Notes: a model not told the origin generated them from the letters alone. Counted from the stretch's first letter, positions 16,645 through 24,868 are shown. The stretch is 64,000 nucleotides of DNA from Kutzneria sp. CA-103260 (GCF_018263855.1 NZ_CP073318.1:6262001-6326000), one strand, 5' to 3'. Translations and numbers: made by a program.

Positions 16645-17139
16645 TTGACTGGGCGAGGCAATGCCGATGGGCCGGAGGACGTCGACGCGGCGTTCGCCGA
16701 GATCGTCGCGGGCCTGGAGCGGGACGGCGTGGGCATGCGCTGGCCCTCCGACCAGCCCGCGGCCAGACAGGACACCACCGCCGCCGAGGAGACGCGGCCC
16801 ATCGAGCCGCCGCAGCCTCCCGCCGCGGCCGCGCCGCCGCCCGCCGGCTGGCGCACCAGCGACAAGGAATGGGACTGGGCCGCCGCCTCGGACGAGGAGC
16901 ACTACGTCCCGCCCGACCCGCCGCCGTTCCCCCGGCCGCGTCCGCTGACCGTGCTGGCGGTGGTGCTGATCGTGATCGGCGTCGGCCTGCTGGCGGTCCC
17001 GGCCCTCATCGGCCTGGGGTCCCAGGTCGCCACCCCGCTGGCGATCATCGCGTTGACCAGCGGCGTCGGCTGGCTGCTGCTGCGCATGCGGCACGGCCCC
17101 CCGCCCGGATCCGACGACGGCTCCGGCGCCCAGCTCTGA
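16645..17139 (+). CDS. Hypothetical protein, disordered N-terminus and two C-terminal membrane helices
   Basis: Protein of 164 residues. The TTG at 16645 is chosen as start because GGAGG ends six bases upstream; a GTG at 16630 is the alternative. Residues 1-95 are rich in Asp, Glu, Pro and Ala (DGPEDVDAAFAEIVAGLER, then a PPQPPAAAAPPP run) and look disordered. Two hydrophobic helices follow (about 103-123 and 128-145), then a short polar tail. No catalytic motif. It is divergent from plsC and likely a small membrane-anchored accessory protein; function unknown. Confidence 0.65.
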   Translation: MTGRGNADGPEDVDAAFAEIVAGLERDGVGMRWPSDQPAARQDTTAAEETRPIEPPQPPAAAAPPPAGWRTSDKEWDWAAASDEEHYVPPDPPPFPRPRPLTVLAVVLIVIGVGLLAVPALIGLGSQVATPLAIIALTSGVGWLLLRMRHGPPPGSDDGSGAQL

Positions 17140-17157
17140 CCCCAAACGTCAAGCCCC

Positions 17158-17188
17158 CAACGTCAGGAAGGGGGCTTTCCTGACGTTG
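17158..17188. repeat. Short copy of the AAGGGGCCCTT/AACGTCAGG hairpin family
   Basis: CAACGTCAGGAA pairs with TTCCTGACGTTG around a 7-nt loop. The arms match the inner part of the long perfect hairpins at 40057-40109 and 52571-52619, so this is a shortened or decayed member. It lies 18 nt past the stop of the hypothetical membrane protein gene, where it can act as a terminator. Confidence 0.65.
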
Positions 17189-17229
17189 AACGCGCGAAAA
17201 CGTCCTTTCACGCAGTGGACAGGCCTTGC

Positions 17230-17248
17230 GTCTCCCCTGAGGGGAGAC
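17230..17248 (+). promoter_or_regulatory. MerR-type operator in the regulator's own promoter
   Basis: GTCTCCCC-TGA-GGGGAGAC is a perfect 8-bp inverted repeat. It lies between TTGCGT (17226-17231, a possible -35) and TTGGCT (17251-17256, a weak -10), a 19-bp spacing typical of MerR-regulated promoters, 20 bp before the merR start. Autoregulation is inferred. Confidence 0.6.
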
Positions 17249-17268
17249 TGTTGGCTGGAGTGGTGAAG

Positions 17269-18099
17269 GTGCTCCATTCCATCGGCGAGCTGGCTCGGCT
17301 CACCGGCCTGTCGGTCAAGGCGATCCGGTTCTACTCGGACCGCGGGCTCGTGGCCGCCGAGCGCACCTCGGCGGGCCATCGCCGCTACGGTCCCGACGCC
17401 GTGGCGAGGCTCGATCTCGTGCGCACGCTACGCGAGCTCGGCCTGGACCTGGCCACGATCCGGCGGGTGCTGGACCACGAGGCGACGCTGGCCGAGGTGG
17501 CGGCGGCCCACGCGGAGGCGTTGGCGGCCCGGATCCGGCTGCTGGGCCTGCACCGGGCGGTGCTGCTCGCGGTGGCGGAGCACGGTCGTCTACCCGAGGG
17601 GATGACTCTGGTGCACGCCCACCGTCAGCTGATCGACGACTTCCTGCACACCGTGCTGAACGACCCCGGGCTGGACGACCCCGGGATCCGGCGATCGCTG
17701 ACGCCAGAGCTGCCGGCGAACCCCACCGCCGAGCAGCTGGCGGCCTGGTCGGAACTGCTGGATCTGGTCCAGGACACCGACTTCCGGGCGCGGATGCGAC
17801 GCCTGGCCGACGACTACGTCTGGGCGACGCCGCCAAGGCGGGACTTGGTAGCGCTGGTGCGAGACAAAGCGGGACCCGCTGCCGCGGCGGGAGTCGACCC
17901 GGCGTCGGCCGAGGCCGGCCGGATCGTTGCGGAGGTGACCGCCGGATCGGAGCCGGATCGGCTGGCTCGGCTGGCCGACGCCAACGACCCGCGCCGCGAC
18001 CGGTACCTGCGGCTGCTGGCCGTGATCAACGGCTGGGCCCCGCCGGTGGACGTCTCGCCGGCGGTGGACTGGTTCCTCCGCGCCCTGAACGCCGCCTAG
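17269..18099 (+). CDS. MerR-family transcriptional regulator with large C-terminal domain
   Basis: Protein of 276 residues. The winged helix-turn-helix (2-70: LHSIGELARLTGLSVKAIRFYSDRG, cut here: SIGELARLTGLSVK, then GHRRYGPDAVARLDLV) is that of MerR. A coiled linker follows (about 75-110), then an Ala/Leu-rich helical domain of about 165 residues that is larger than in metal-sensing members and has no metal-binding Cys pattern. GTG 17269 is preferred: GGAG lies eight bases upstream. The effector is probably an organic compound. No target gene lies beside it, and the palindrome upstream suggests control of its own gene. Confidence 0.82.
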   Translation: MLHSIGELARLTGLSVKAIRFYSDRGLVAAERTSAGHRRYGPDAVARLDLVRTLRELGLDLATIRRVLDHEATLAEVAAAHAEALAARIRLLGLHRAVLLAVAEHGRLPEGMTLVHAHRQLIDDFLHTVLNDPGLDDPGIRRSLTPELPANPTAEQLAAWSELLDLVQDTDFRARMRRLADDYVWATPPRRDLVALVRDKAGPAAAAGVDPASAEAGRIVAEVTAGSEPDRLARLADANDPRRDRYLRLLAVINGWAPPVDVSPAVDWFLRALNAA

Positions 18100-18143
18100 A
18101 GGTGTGTCCGGAAGTGCCCGGGTTTTCCGGGTGTTTCCGGGCA

Positions 18144-19094
18144 TCACCGCTTGGCGATCATCTCCCGGGCCATGGCGGCCGCGCCGACGATGCCGGCGTC
18201 GTCGCCGAGCTGGGCGGTGCGGATGCGGGCCAGCGGGCGGTAGCCGGAGCCGGTGACCACGGCGGCGTAGTGCTCGCGGGCGTCGTCGAGGAATAACGGG
18301 GCCGACTCGGACACGCCGCCGCCGATGACCACCACCTCCGGGTCGTAGACGTCGGCGACCAGCGCCAGCCCCTCCCCCAGCCACTTGGCCAGGTCGGCCA
18401 GCGCCCGCTGGGCGATGGGGTCGCCGTCGCGGGCCGCCCCGGCGACCTTCCGGCCGGTCACCCGCCGCTCGTCACCGGCGGCCTCCCGGGCCAGCACGGT
18501 CGACGCGCCAGGGTGCCTGGCCATCAGCTCGATGGCGGTGGCGGTCAGCGCCGTGCCACTGCAATACCGCTCCCAGCAGCCCTTCTTGCCGCACGGGCAG
18601 GGCCGGCCGTTGGGCACCACCCGCAGGTGGCCCAGCTCCGGGGCGACGCCGTAGGCGCCGCGGAAGACCTCGCCGTCGATCAGCAGCGCGCCGCCAATGC
18701 CGGTGCCGAGGGCGACCATGACCGCGACCTTCGCGCCGCGGGCCGCCCCGAACCGGTGCTCGGCCAGGGCTGCCGCGTTCGCGTCGTGCTCCAGCACGAC
18801 CGGCAGCCCCAGCCGCTGGGTCATCGCCTTGGCCACCGGCGAGTCCCGCCAGGCCAGGTGCGGCGCGAACCGCACCGACATCCGGTCCTCGGTGACGAAG
18901 CCGGCGACCGCCAGGCCGACCGCGCTGATCTTGTGGCGGGCGCTCAGTTCCTCGACGGCACAGGCGATCGCGTCCTCCAGCGGCGCGCCGCCGGCGGGCG
19001 TGGGCGCGCGGGTGGTGTCGAGCACGGCACCACGGGAATCCACGACGCCCGCCCGAACACTGGTCCCGCCGACGTCGATGCCGACGGTCAGCAA
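18144..19094 (-). CDS. glk: ROK-family glucokinase
   Basis: Sugar kinase of 316 residues. The phosphate loop GIDVGGTSVRAGVVD, catalytic VLEHDANAAALAEH and nucleotide-binding GTGIGGALLIDGEVFRG are all present. The ROK zinc signature CPCGKKGCWERYCSG is intact, and APELGHLRVV supplies the Glu and His typical of glucokinases. It phosphorylates glucose, probably with ATP or polyphosphate. Its start overlaps the stop of the 111-residue gene by 7 nt, so it is the last gene of the operon with the SRPBCC protein and ArsA-like ATPase. Confidence 0.88.
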   Translation of the reverse strand: MLTVGIDVGGTSVRAGVVDSRGAVLDTTRAPTPAGGAPLEDAIACAVEELSARHKISAVGLAVAGFVTEDRMSVRFAPHLAWRDSPVAKAMTQRLGLPVVLEHDANAAALAEHRFGAARGAKVAVMVALGTGIGGALLIDGEVFRGAYGVAPELGHLRVVPNGRPCPCGKKGCWERYCSGTALTATAIELMARHPGASTVLAREAAGDERRVTGRKVAGAARDGDPIAQRALADLAKWLGEGLALVADVYDPEVVVIGGGVSESAPLFLDDAREHYAAVVTGSGYRPLARIRTAQLGDDAGIVGAAAMAREMIAKR

Positions 19095-19423
19095 GGGTCC
19101 TGCCCACGCCGGCGAACGGTGATCTTCTGCACCCGCGGCGGCGCCTGCGGCTCATCGGCCGGGGCCGGCTCGGGGCGCTGCTGCTGCAACGCCATGCGCA
19201 GCACGGCCAGCAGGCCGGCGGCGTGCTCGGCAGCCTTGGCCGCCATCTCCGAACGCTCACCCCTGACCACGGCCGCGACCGCGCACACCGGGCACCAGTC
19301 GCAGGTGGTGGGGTCGTGCTCGGTGCCGTCCGCGGCGATCCGCGCCAGCCACGGCTCGGCCTTCTCGGCCACGGCGTCGATCAGCAGCCGCAGCTCCTCG
19401 GCGATCCTGTCCTGTCCGCTCAC
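19088..19423 (-). CDS. Conserved hypothetical protein with CxxC pair (Rv2183c-like)
   Basis: Protein of 111 residues. GTG 19423 overlaps the ArsA-like stop by 4 nt (GTGA), and its stop overlaps the glucokinase start by 7 nt, so all three are coupled. The centre has TTCDWCPVCAVAAVVRG, a CxxCxxC cluster that could bind zinc. A helix-rich N-terminus and a Pro/Gln-rich basic tail (RVQKITVRRRGQDPC) surround it. Small proteins of this kind sit after the ArsA-like ATPase in mycobacteria and relatives; function is not known. It may be a partner of the ATPase. Confidence 0.72.
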   Translation of the reverse strand: MSGQDRIAEELRLLIDAVAEKAEPWLARIAADGTEHDPTTCDWCPVCAVAAVVRGERSEMAAKAAEHAAGLLAVLRMALQQQRPEPAPADEPQAPPRVQKITVRRRGQDPC

Positions 19424-20616
19424 CGCATCCACAACCTTGGATCCGGTTCGAAGTCGACGAGCAGCCCGCCGTCGACGATCTCGGCCCCGGTCACCTCGCA
19501 CCGGCGCAGCGCCGCCGGCAGCGCCACCAGCCGCCGCCGGCCGTCCACGGTGATCGCCAGTTCGTCGTCCACCCGGGCCAGGTCCAGGTCCGCGTCGACG
19601 TCCAGCGGGAACGACACCCGGAGCTGGTAGCCGACGTTCGAGGCGGTCACCGACAGCAGCGGCTCGGCCGTTGTCGTCGACACGGCCAGCGGGTCGCCCT
19701 CGGGATAGAGTTCCTGGGCCAGCTCCAGCAGCGCCGGCACGCCCACCGGCTCGCACGCGCGGTAGCCGACCGTCTGCACCGGCACCTCGGCCGCCCGCAG
19801 CTCGGCCAGCACCGTGTCCTGCTCGGCTCGCCTCGTGCGCAGCCAGCTCGCCGCCGCGCCCCGGCCGGCAGCAGCGTCCGGCAGCAGCCGGTTGGCGACC
19901 AGGCCGTCAACGCGAATCCCTTGCAGGGCAAGGGCAGTCAGCGTGCGGCGGGTCTCGGCGGCGACGACTCGTTCCGGCGTGAGCACCAGGCGGACGCTGG
20001 TCCGCTCCTGGTCCACGAGCAGCGAGCGCACCGCCTCCAGGTGCTCGGCCAGCCGACCGATCGCGTCCGCCGCGGCGTCCCAGCGGGCCGGCGCCGCGCT
20101 GCCGGCAACCCCGGCGAGCAGGCCGCGGACCACGCGCCGGTGCGTCGGGAACAGGCGCTCCAGGTAGTTGCCGACCGCCTCCGGCAGCGCAAGCAGACGC
20201 AGCGTCTCGGCCGTCGGTCCACAGTCGACGATCACCGCGTCCCACGGGCCGGTGGTGGCCAGGCGGTGCACCTCGGCCAGCGCCAGCAGCTCCTCGACGC
20301 CCGGCAGCGCGGTCAGCTCCTCGGCCGCCAGCTCGTCAATGCCCGCGCCGGCCAGCAGCGTGCGCAGGTGGCCGCGCATGTCCTCCCAGGCACCGTCCAC
20401 CAGCCGCCGGGTGTCGATCTGCGCGCCGTACAGGCCCGTGTCCAGTTCGGACGGTCGCGGGCCCAGTTCGGCGCCGAACGCGTCGGCCAGCGAGTGCGCC
20501 GGATCAGTGGACACCACCAGCGCCTTGCGGCCGGCCGCCACCGTCGCGGCGGCCGTGGCCGCGGCAAGGGTGGTCTTGCCGACCCCACCCTTGCCGGTGA
20601 ACAGCAGTACCCGCAC
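19420..20616 (-). CDS. ArsA/GET3-family ATPase
   Basis: Protein of 398 residues with a single ATPase domain. The deviant Walker A GKGGVGKTTLAAATAA is at the N-terminus, STDPAHSLADAFG is the switch region, and the aspartate motif VIVDCGPTAETLRLL follows. GTG 20616 starts 2 nt after the SRPBCC stop. Despite the name there is no arsenite pump nearby and the arsenic-binding Cys triad is not evident. In actinobacteria this gene lies beside the SRPBCC gene (Rv2185c/Rv2184c order), suggesting a membrane-protein or lipid-related chaperone role. The C-terminal 100 residues hold a beta-rich domain (HSP20-like in related proteins). Confidence 0.85.
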   Translation of the reverse strand: MRVLLFTGKGGVGKTTLAAATAAATVAAGRKALVVSTDPAHSLADAFGAELGPRPSELDTGLYGAQIDTRRLVDGAWEDMRGHLRTLLAGAGIDELAAEELTALPGVEELLALAEVHRLATTGPWDAVIVDCGPTAETLRLLALPEAVGNYLERLFPTHRRVVRGLLAGVAGSAAPARWDAAADAIGRLAEHLEAVRSLLVDQERTSVRLVLTPERVVAAETRRTLTALALQGIRVDGLVANRLLPDAAAGRGAAASWLRTRRAEQDTVLAELRAAEVPVQTVGYRACEPVGVPALLELAQELYPEGDPLAVSTTTAEPLLSVTASNVGYQLRVSFPLDVDADLDLARVDDELAITVDGRRRLVALPAALRRCEVTGAEIVDGGLLVDFEPDPRLWMR

Positions 20617-20618
20617 GC

Positions 20619-21053
20619 TCAGCTCAGGCCCTCGACGCGGCGCTTGAGCTCCTTGAGCGCGGTGTCCATGACCACCTTCTCCGCCTTGCGGCGCAGCATG
20701 CCGATCATCGGGATGCCCAGCTCGACCGAGAGCGTGTAGGTGACCTTGGTGCCGCCCCCGCCCGGCTCCAGCACGTAGCTGCCGCGCTGCGACTTCTGCA
20801 TCTGGCCCTTGACCAGGCGCCAGCTGACCGAGTTGGCCGCCCATGTGTACTCGAGCGTGTACTCGTCCTTGATCACGCCCTGGTCCAGCTGGAAGCGCAC
20901 CTGCTCGGCGCGGCCGTCGGCGCCGGTGGACAGCACCTCGGTCGTCTTCATCGCGTTCGCCCATTGCGGGTACGCGGCGAAATCCGCGATCACATCCAGG
21001 ATCCGCGCCGGCTCGGCGTCGATCACGATGGACTGGGTGGACTCGTCGGCCAT
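20619..21053 (-). CDS. SRPBCC (polyketide cyclase/START-like) family protein
   Basis: Protein of 144 residues with the helix-grip fold pattern: N-terminal beta strand TQSIVIDAEPARILDVIADF, PQWANAMKTTEVL, then several strands and a long C-terminal helix (KAEKVVMDTALKELKRRVEG). It should enclose a hydrophobic ligand. It is the first gene of the operon with the ArsA-like ATPase, the CxxC protein and glucokinase, and matches Rv2185c in position. No catalytic residues can be assigned. Confidence 0.83.
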   Translation of the reverse strand: MADESTQSIVIDAEPARILDVIADFAAYPQWANAMKTTEVLSTGADGRAEQVRFQLDQGVIKDEYTLEYTWAANSVSWRLVKGQMQKSQRGSYVLEPGGGGTKVTYTLSVELGIPMIGMLRRKAEKVVMDTALKELKRRVEGLS

Positions 21054-21072
21054 GCGCGCAGGTTACCCGCAC

Positions 21073-21867
21073 TCAGAACCGCAGCACGTACGGCGTGCCC
21101 GTCCGCTGGAAGTGGCCGACGTTCACGCACTCCGTGCGGCCGATCCGCATCCGGCGGGCCAGCGGCTGGTGCACGTGACCGAACAGCGACCAGCGGGGAC
21201 CGGCCCGGTGGATCAGCTCCAGCAGGCTGGTCGAGCCCATCTCCGGTCGGCGGGCCACCACGTCGTAGGTCAGTTCCGGGGCTGCCGGCGGCACGTGCGA
21301 GCACAGGATGTCCACATCGTCCGGCAGCCTGTCCGTCGCCGCCTTCATGTCCCGCTCGTACCGCAGATACGGCCGCCACACCCCGTTGTTGCGCAGCACC
21401 GCGTCGTCCGGCAGCAGCGCCCCGCCCACGAACGCCGCCTTCAGGCCGCCGATCTCCGCCGTCTCCCCGTCCAGGATGTGGACACCGTCGTTCGCGAACT
21501 CCGGCCACAGCTCGGGCGCGTCCACGTTGCCCGGGGTGGCGTAGGTCGGCACCGTCATCGCCGTGAACAGCTTCTTGTACTGGTCCCGGATCGCTTCCCG
21601 GACCACTCCCGCCGCGTCCGTGCCCAGGTCCCGCCACATGCCCCGGACGAACGCGATCGACTCCGGCGTACGCGGGCCCCGGCGGTACCGGGCGAACTCC
21701 GCCACCTTGTCCGCTCCGAAGACCGCGCCCATGATCCCCGACCCGTGGTCGTGGTAGTCGACGAAGTCGAGCAGGTCGCCCAGCACCACCAGGGCGTCCG
21801 CGCCGACAGCGGCGCGGGCCAGGGCCTCGGCATTGCCATGGACGTCTGACACCACGTGAACCCGCAC
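21073..21867 (-). CDS. Calcineurin-like metallophosphoesterase
   Basis: Protein of 264 residues. The metal-binding motifs appear in order: SDVHGN (residues 7-12), GDLLDFVD, the GNVD block in ATPGNVDAP (GNH variant), CSHVPP and GHVHQPLARRM. It hydrolyses a phosphoester with two metal ions. GTG 21867 is the start used. It lies 19 nt upstream of the SRPBCC gene on the same strand and may head that operon. The substrate is unknown. Upstream lie the tandem repeat region and the tail-to-head SRPBCC-like gene at 22390. Confidence 0.85.
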   Translation of the reverse strand: MRVHVVSDVHGNAEALARAAVGADALVVLGDLLDFVDYHDHGSGIMGAVFGADKVAEFARYRRGPRTPESIAFVRGMWRDLGTDAAGVVREAIRDQYKKLFTAMTVPTYATPGNVDAPELWPEFANDGVHILDGETAEIGGLKAAFVGGALLPDDAVLRNNGVWRPYLRYERDMKAATDRLPDDVDILCSHVPPAAPELTYDVVARRPEMGSTSLLELIHRAGPRWSLFGHVHQPLARRMRIGRTECVNVGHFQRTGTPYVLRF

Positions 21868-22011
21868 AGCACAACCCTACGGCCTGACAACGGGGTCAAC
21901 CCCTCGTCTCCGCATTGTGGACAACTCCGGCGCCGTCCACAGGCCGCCCCATTGAAGATCATCCAGGCCCGAGCGCCGATAGGCTGGCAGCGGGGCCGGC
22001 CCCCGGGTTGG

Positions 22012-22096
22012 GCGGGGGTTGTGGTTAGGCGGGGGTTGTGGTTAGGCGGGGGTTGTGGTTAGGCGGGGGTTGTGGTTAGGCGGGGGTTGTGGTTAG
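22012..22096. repeat. Five perfect tandem copies of a 17-bp unit
   Basis: The unit GCGGGGGTTGTGGTTAG is repeated head to tail five times with no base change. A degenerate sixth copy follows (GCGCGGGGATCGTGGCTTG) and a partial one precedes. The G-rich strand has runs of five G once per 17 bp, so a G-quadruplex is possible. It sits in the 522-bp gap (21868-22389) 5' of the metallophosphoesterase gene. Perfect identity suggests recent expansion. Confidence 0.95.
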
Positions 22097-22168
22097 GCGC
22101 GGGGATCGTGGCTTGGCCGTGCGGCGGATGAGACTCGTGGAACGGATCATTTGACTGCCGTGCCCCAC

Positions 22169-22370
22169 CTGAGTGGCTCATATGACTCCGGAGCGCTGCC
22201 CGAAACCATGTGAGTGGCTCACTTGGCCCCTGGACCTATATGAGCCACTTATGTGCCTCCCCAGGGTCATGCTCGGAGCCATGTGAGTGGTGCAGTTGAG
22301 TGCTGGTCTCAAATGAGCCACTCACGTAGAACGGGGCTTGCCGGCCCGAGCCAAATGAGCCACTCACGTG
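22169..22370. repeat. Cluster of six TGAG-TGG-CTCA palindromic elements in both orientations
   Basis: Elements lie near 22169-22186, 22207-22226, 22237-22255, 22279-22300, 22310-22329 and 22351-22370. The core is TGAGTGGCTCA (or its complement TGAGCCACTCA), itself an inverted repeat of TGAG/CTCA about a 3-bp centre, flanked by ATG/CACGT and ATTTG. Orientation alternates, so neighbours can pair into larger hairpins. Copies have drifted, most in the fourth. Nothing else is seen in 21868-22389 apart from these and the 17-bp array. Confidence 0.85.
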
Positions 22371-22389
22371 CGGCACGCGGCGGCAGACC

Positions 22390-22764
22390 TCAGGGGGCGA
22401 TACCAGGCGCGCGGCCGGCCTCCAGCAGCAGCTTGAGGTCCAGGGCGACGGACTTGGCGGCCACCTGGCGGGAGCGGATGGCGGCGAGCTGGTCCTTGGG
22501 GCGGCGGAAGGGGGCGGGTGGGTCGGCGCGGAGGAAGTAGTGCAGCAGGGTGCCGTCCAGGACGGGCTCCAGCCAGACCTCCATGGTGCCGGTCAGCGCC
22601 CCCTGCACGGTCCAGCGGATGCCGGCGTCACCACGGTCGACGTAGACTGAAAGGCGCAGGTCAGGCCAGAAGCGGGGCCAGTTGGCGCGGTCGGAGAAGA
22701 CGGCGGCGAGGGCCGCCGGGGGGACAACGAGGAAGGTCTCGTCGACAACGTCAACCGCGGGCAT
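22390..22764 (-). CDS. SRPBCC-like protein (Rv2186c position)
   Basis: Protein of 124 residues from ATG 22764. It begins MPAVDVVDETFLVVPPAALA and has SDRANWPRFWPDLRLSVYVDRG, an RWTVQGALTGTMEVWLEP strand pair and a C-terminal helix, which fits a compact START/SRPBCC fold. It is divergent from fadD15 with 87 nt between starts. In M. tuberculosis a conserved protein of similar size (Rv2186c) holds this place. No catalytic residues can be named; lipid or acyl binding would fit the neighbourhood but is inferred. Confidence 0.7.
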   Translation of the reverse strand: MPAVDVVDETFLVVPPAALAAVFSDRANWPRFWPDLRLSVYVDRGDAGIRWTVQGALTGTMEVWLEPVLDGTLLHYFLRADPPAPFRRPKDQLAAIRSRQVAAKSVALDLKLLLEAGRAPGIAP

Positions 22765-22851
22765 GGCGGGCAGCGTGCCACTGGGCTGGTGTTGACACCA
22801 AACGGCACAGTAAGTTCCTCGCCAGTAACAACGGAGTTCCGGAGGTTGATC

Positions 22852-24654
22852 GTGCGCGAGTTCAGCGTCCCCGCCACCGCCGCGGTGGCCGACGACGAGA
22901 ACCTCACCGACATGGTGCAGGCGAACGCCGAGCGCTTCGCGACGGCGATCGGGCTCCGGCGGCGGGTGGACGGCACCTGGGTGGACGTGACCACCCGGCA
23001 GTTCGCGGACGAGGTCGCCGCGGTGGCGAAAGGCCTGGTCGCGGCCGGTCTGCAGCCCGGCGACCGGATCGGCCTGATGTCGAAGACCCGCTACGAGTGG
23101 TCGCTGCTGGACTTCGCGATCTGGTCGGCCGGCCTGGTCTCGGTGCCGATCTACGAGACGTCCTCGCCGGACCAGGTGGAGTGGATCCTGTCCGACTCGG
23201 CCGCGAAGGCGGCGATCGTCGAGACGACGGCCCACCGGGCGGCGCTGGACGGGGTCACGGCCAGGCTGCCGGAGCTGGGCAACGTCTGGCAGATCGACAG
23301 TGACTCTGGTCACGACGCGGTGGACGAGTTGGTGGCCAAGGGCCGCGACATCACCGACGACCAGCTGCGCGCGGCCCGCAAGGGCGTGAAGGCCTCGGAC
23401 ACGGCCACGCTGATCTACACCTCGGGCACCACGGGCCGGCCGAAGGGCTGCGAGCTCACGCACAGCAACTTGCTCTCGGAGCTGCGCTCGGCGATGGCGG
23501 CGTTCCCGGAGCTGATGCAGCCGGGCCACTCGGTGCTGCTGTTCCTGCCGCTGGCGCACGTGCTGGCCCGGGTCATCGCGCTGTCCTCGATCTACGCCCG
23601 CGTCACCCTCGGCCACACCCCGGACGTCCGCAACCTGGTCCCGGACCTGGCCTCGTTCCGCCCGGACTTCGTGCTGGCGGTGCCGCGCGTGTTCGAGAAG
23701 GTCTACAACACGGCCAAGCAGCGCGCCCACGCCGAGGGAAAGGGCCGCATCTTCGACGCCGCCGAGCAGACGGCGGTGGCCTACAGCCAGGCCCTGGACA
23801 ACGGCGGCCCCGGCCTGGGCCTGCGGATCAAGCACGCGGTGTTCGACCGCCTGGTCTTCAGCCGGCTGCGCTCGGCGCTGGGCGGCCGCTGCGACGCGGC
23901 GGTCTCCGGCGGCGCGCCGCTGGGCGAGCGGCTGGCCCACTTCTTCCGCGGCATCGGCGTGCCGGTGCTGGAGGGCTACGGCCTGACCGAGACCAGCGCG
24001 GCGGCCTGCGTGAACACCCGCGCCGCCTACAAGGTCGGCACGGTCGGCCGGCCGGTGGCCGGCACCGCGGTCCGGATCGCCGACGACGGCGAGATCCTGA
24101 TCAAGGGCCCAATCGTGTTCCAGGGCTACTGGCACAACCCGGAGGCCACCGGCCAGGCGCTGACCGACGGCTGGTTCCACACCGGCGACATCGGCGAGCT
24201 GGACAGCGAGGGCTTCCTGCGGATCACCGGCCGGAAGAAGGAGATCATCGTCACGGCCGGCGGCAAGAACGTCTCGCCGGCGGTGCTGGAGGACCGGCTG
24301 CGGGTGCACCCGCTGATCAGCCAGTGCATGGTGGTCGGCGACAAGCAGCCGTTCATCGGCGTGCTGATCACCATCGACCCCGAGTTCTTCCCGGACTGGC
24401 TGGCCAACAACAACAAGCCGACCGACGCGACGGTGGCCGGCATGATCGACGACCCGGACCTGAACCGGGAGATCCAGGCCGCGGTGGACGAGGCCAACAA
24501 GGCGGTGTCCAAGGCCGAGTCGATCCGCAAGTACCGCATCCTGCCGGTGGACTTCACCGAGGCCGGCGGCGAGATGACGCCCAGCCTGAAGCTGCGCCGC
24601 AACGTGGTGGCCAAGACCTACGCCGAGGACATCGCGCGGATCTACGCCAAGTAG
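22852..24654 (+). CDS. fadD15: Long-chain fatty acyl-CoA ligase (FadD15-like)
   Basis: AMP-forming ligase of 600 residues. The AMP-binding P-loop is LIYTSGTTGRPKGCELTH (about 185-200), followed by GYGLTETSAAACVN, WFHTGDIGELDSEGFLRITG and RKKEIIVTAGGKNVSP. GTG 22852 is preceded by GGAGG at six bases. Length and order match Rv2187. It activates fatty acids to acyl-CoA through an acyl-adenylate. A 16-bp perfect terminator lies 10 nt past the stop, so the gene is transcribed alone. Confidence 0.93.
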   Translation: MREFSVPATAAVADDENLTDMVQANAERFATAIGLRRRVDGTWVDVTTRQFADEVAAVAKGLVAAGLQPGDRIGLMSKTRYEWSLLDFAIWSAGLVSVPIYETSSPDQVEWILSDSAAKAAIVETTAHRAALDGVTARLPELGNVWQIDSDSGHDAVDELVAKGRDITDDQLRAARKGVKASDTATLIYTSGTTGRPKGCELTHSNLLSELRSAMAAFPELMQPGHSVLLFLPLAHVLARVIALSSIYARVTLGHTPDVRNLVPDLASFRPDFVLAVPRVFEKVYNTAKQRAHAEGKGRIFDAAEQTAVAYSQALDNGGPGLGLRIKHAVFDRLVFSRLRSALGGRCDAAVSGGAPLGERLAHFFRGIGVPVLEGYGLTETSAAACVNTRAAYKVGTVGRPVAGTAVRIADDGEILIKGPIVFQGYWHNPEATGQALTDGWFHTGDIGELDSEGFLRITGRKKEIIVTAGGKNVSPAVLEDRLRVHPLISQCMVVGDKQPFIGVLITIDPEFFPDWLANNNKPTDATVAGMIDDPDLNREIQAAVDEANKAVSKAESIRKYRILPVDFTEAGGEMTPSLKLRRNVVAKTYAEDIARIYAK

Positions 24655-24664
24655 CGACTGTGAC

Positions 24665-24697
24665 GGGTGGCCCGCGAGTCAGACTCGCGGGCCACCC
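24665..24697 (+). terminator. Perfect 16-bp terminator hairpin after fadD15
   Basis: GGGTGGCCCGCGAGTC and GACTCGCGGGCCACCC pair exactly around a single A (a larger loop in practice). It starts 10 nt past the fadD15 stop; no T run follows. Confidence 0.8.
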
Positions 24698-24868
24698 GAC
24701 CCCCAGAGTCGCAGCTCGATGCGCGCTTCCCCACGCGTCACCGGCTCGCGCCACCTGCGCCGGTCCTGCCCCAGACCAGCACTCGCTCCAGCCTTCACCA
24801 GGCCGCTCACGTATCACTGTCGCCACCGATCCGGACAAGTGGTCGGTCACGCCCCCTAGGCTGCACGC

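Noticed and set aside
19420..20616. Arsenic resistance locus (ArsA-like ATPase, ArsR-like regulator)
   Set aside because: No ArsB/Acr3 pump or ArsC, no metal-binding Cys in the regulator, and the ATPase sits in a conserved SRPBCC operon.
22012..22370. CRISPR array
   Set aside because: The 17-bp copies are head to tail with no spacers, and the other elements are irregular and in both orientations. No cas gene is present.
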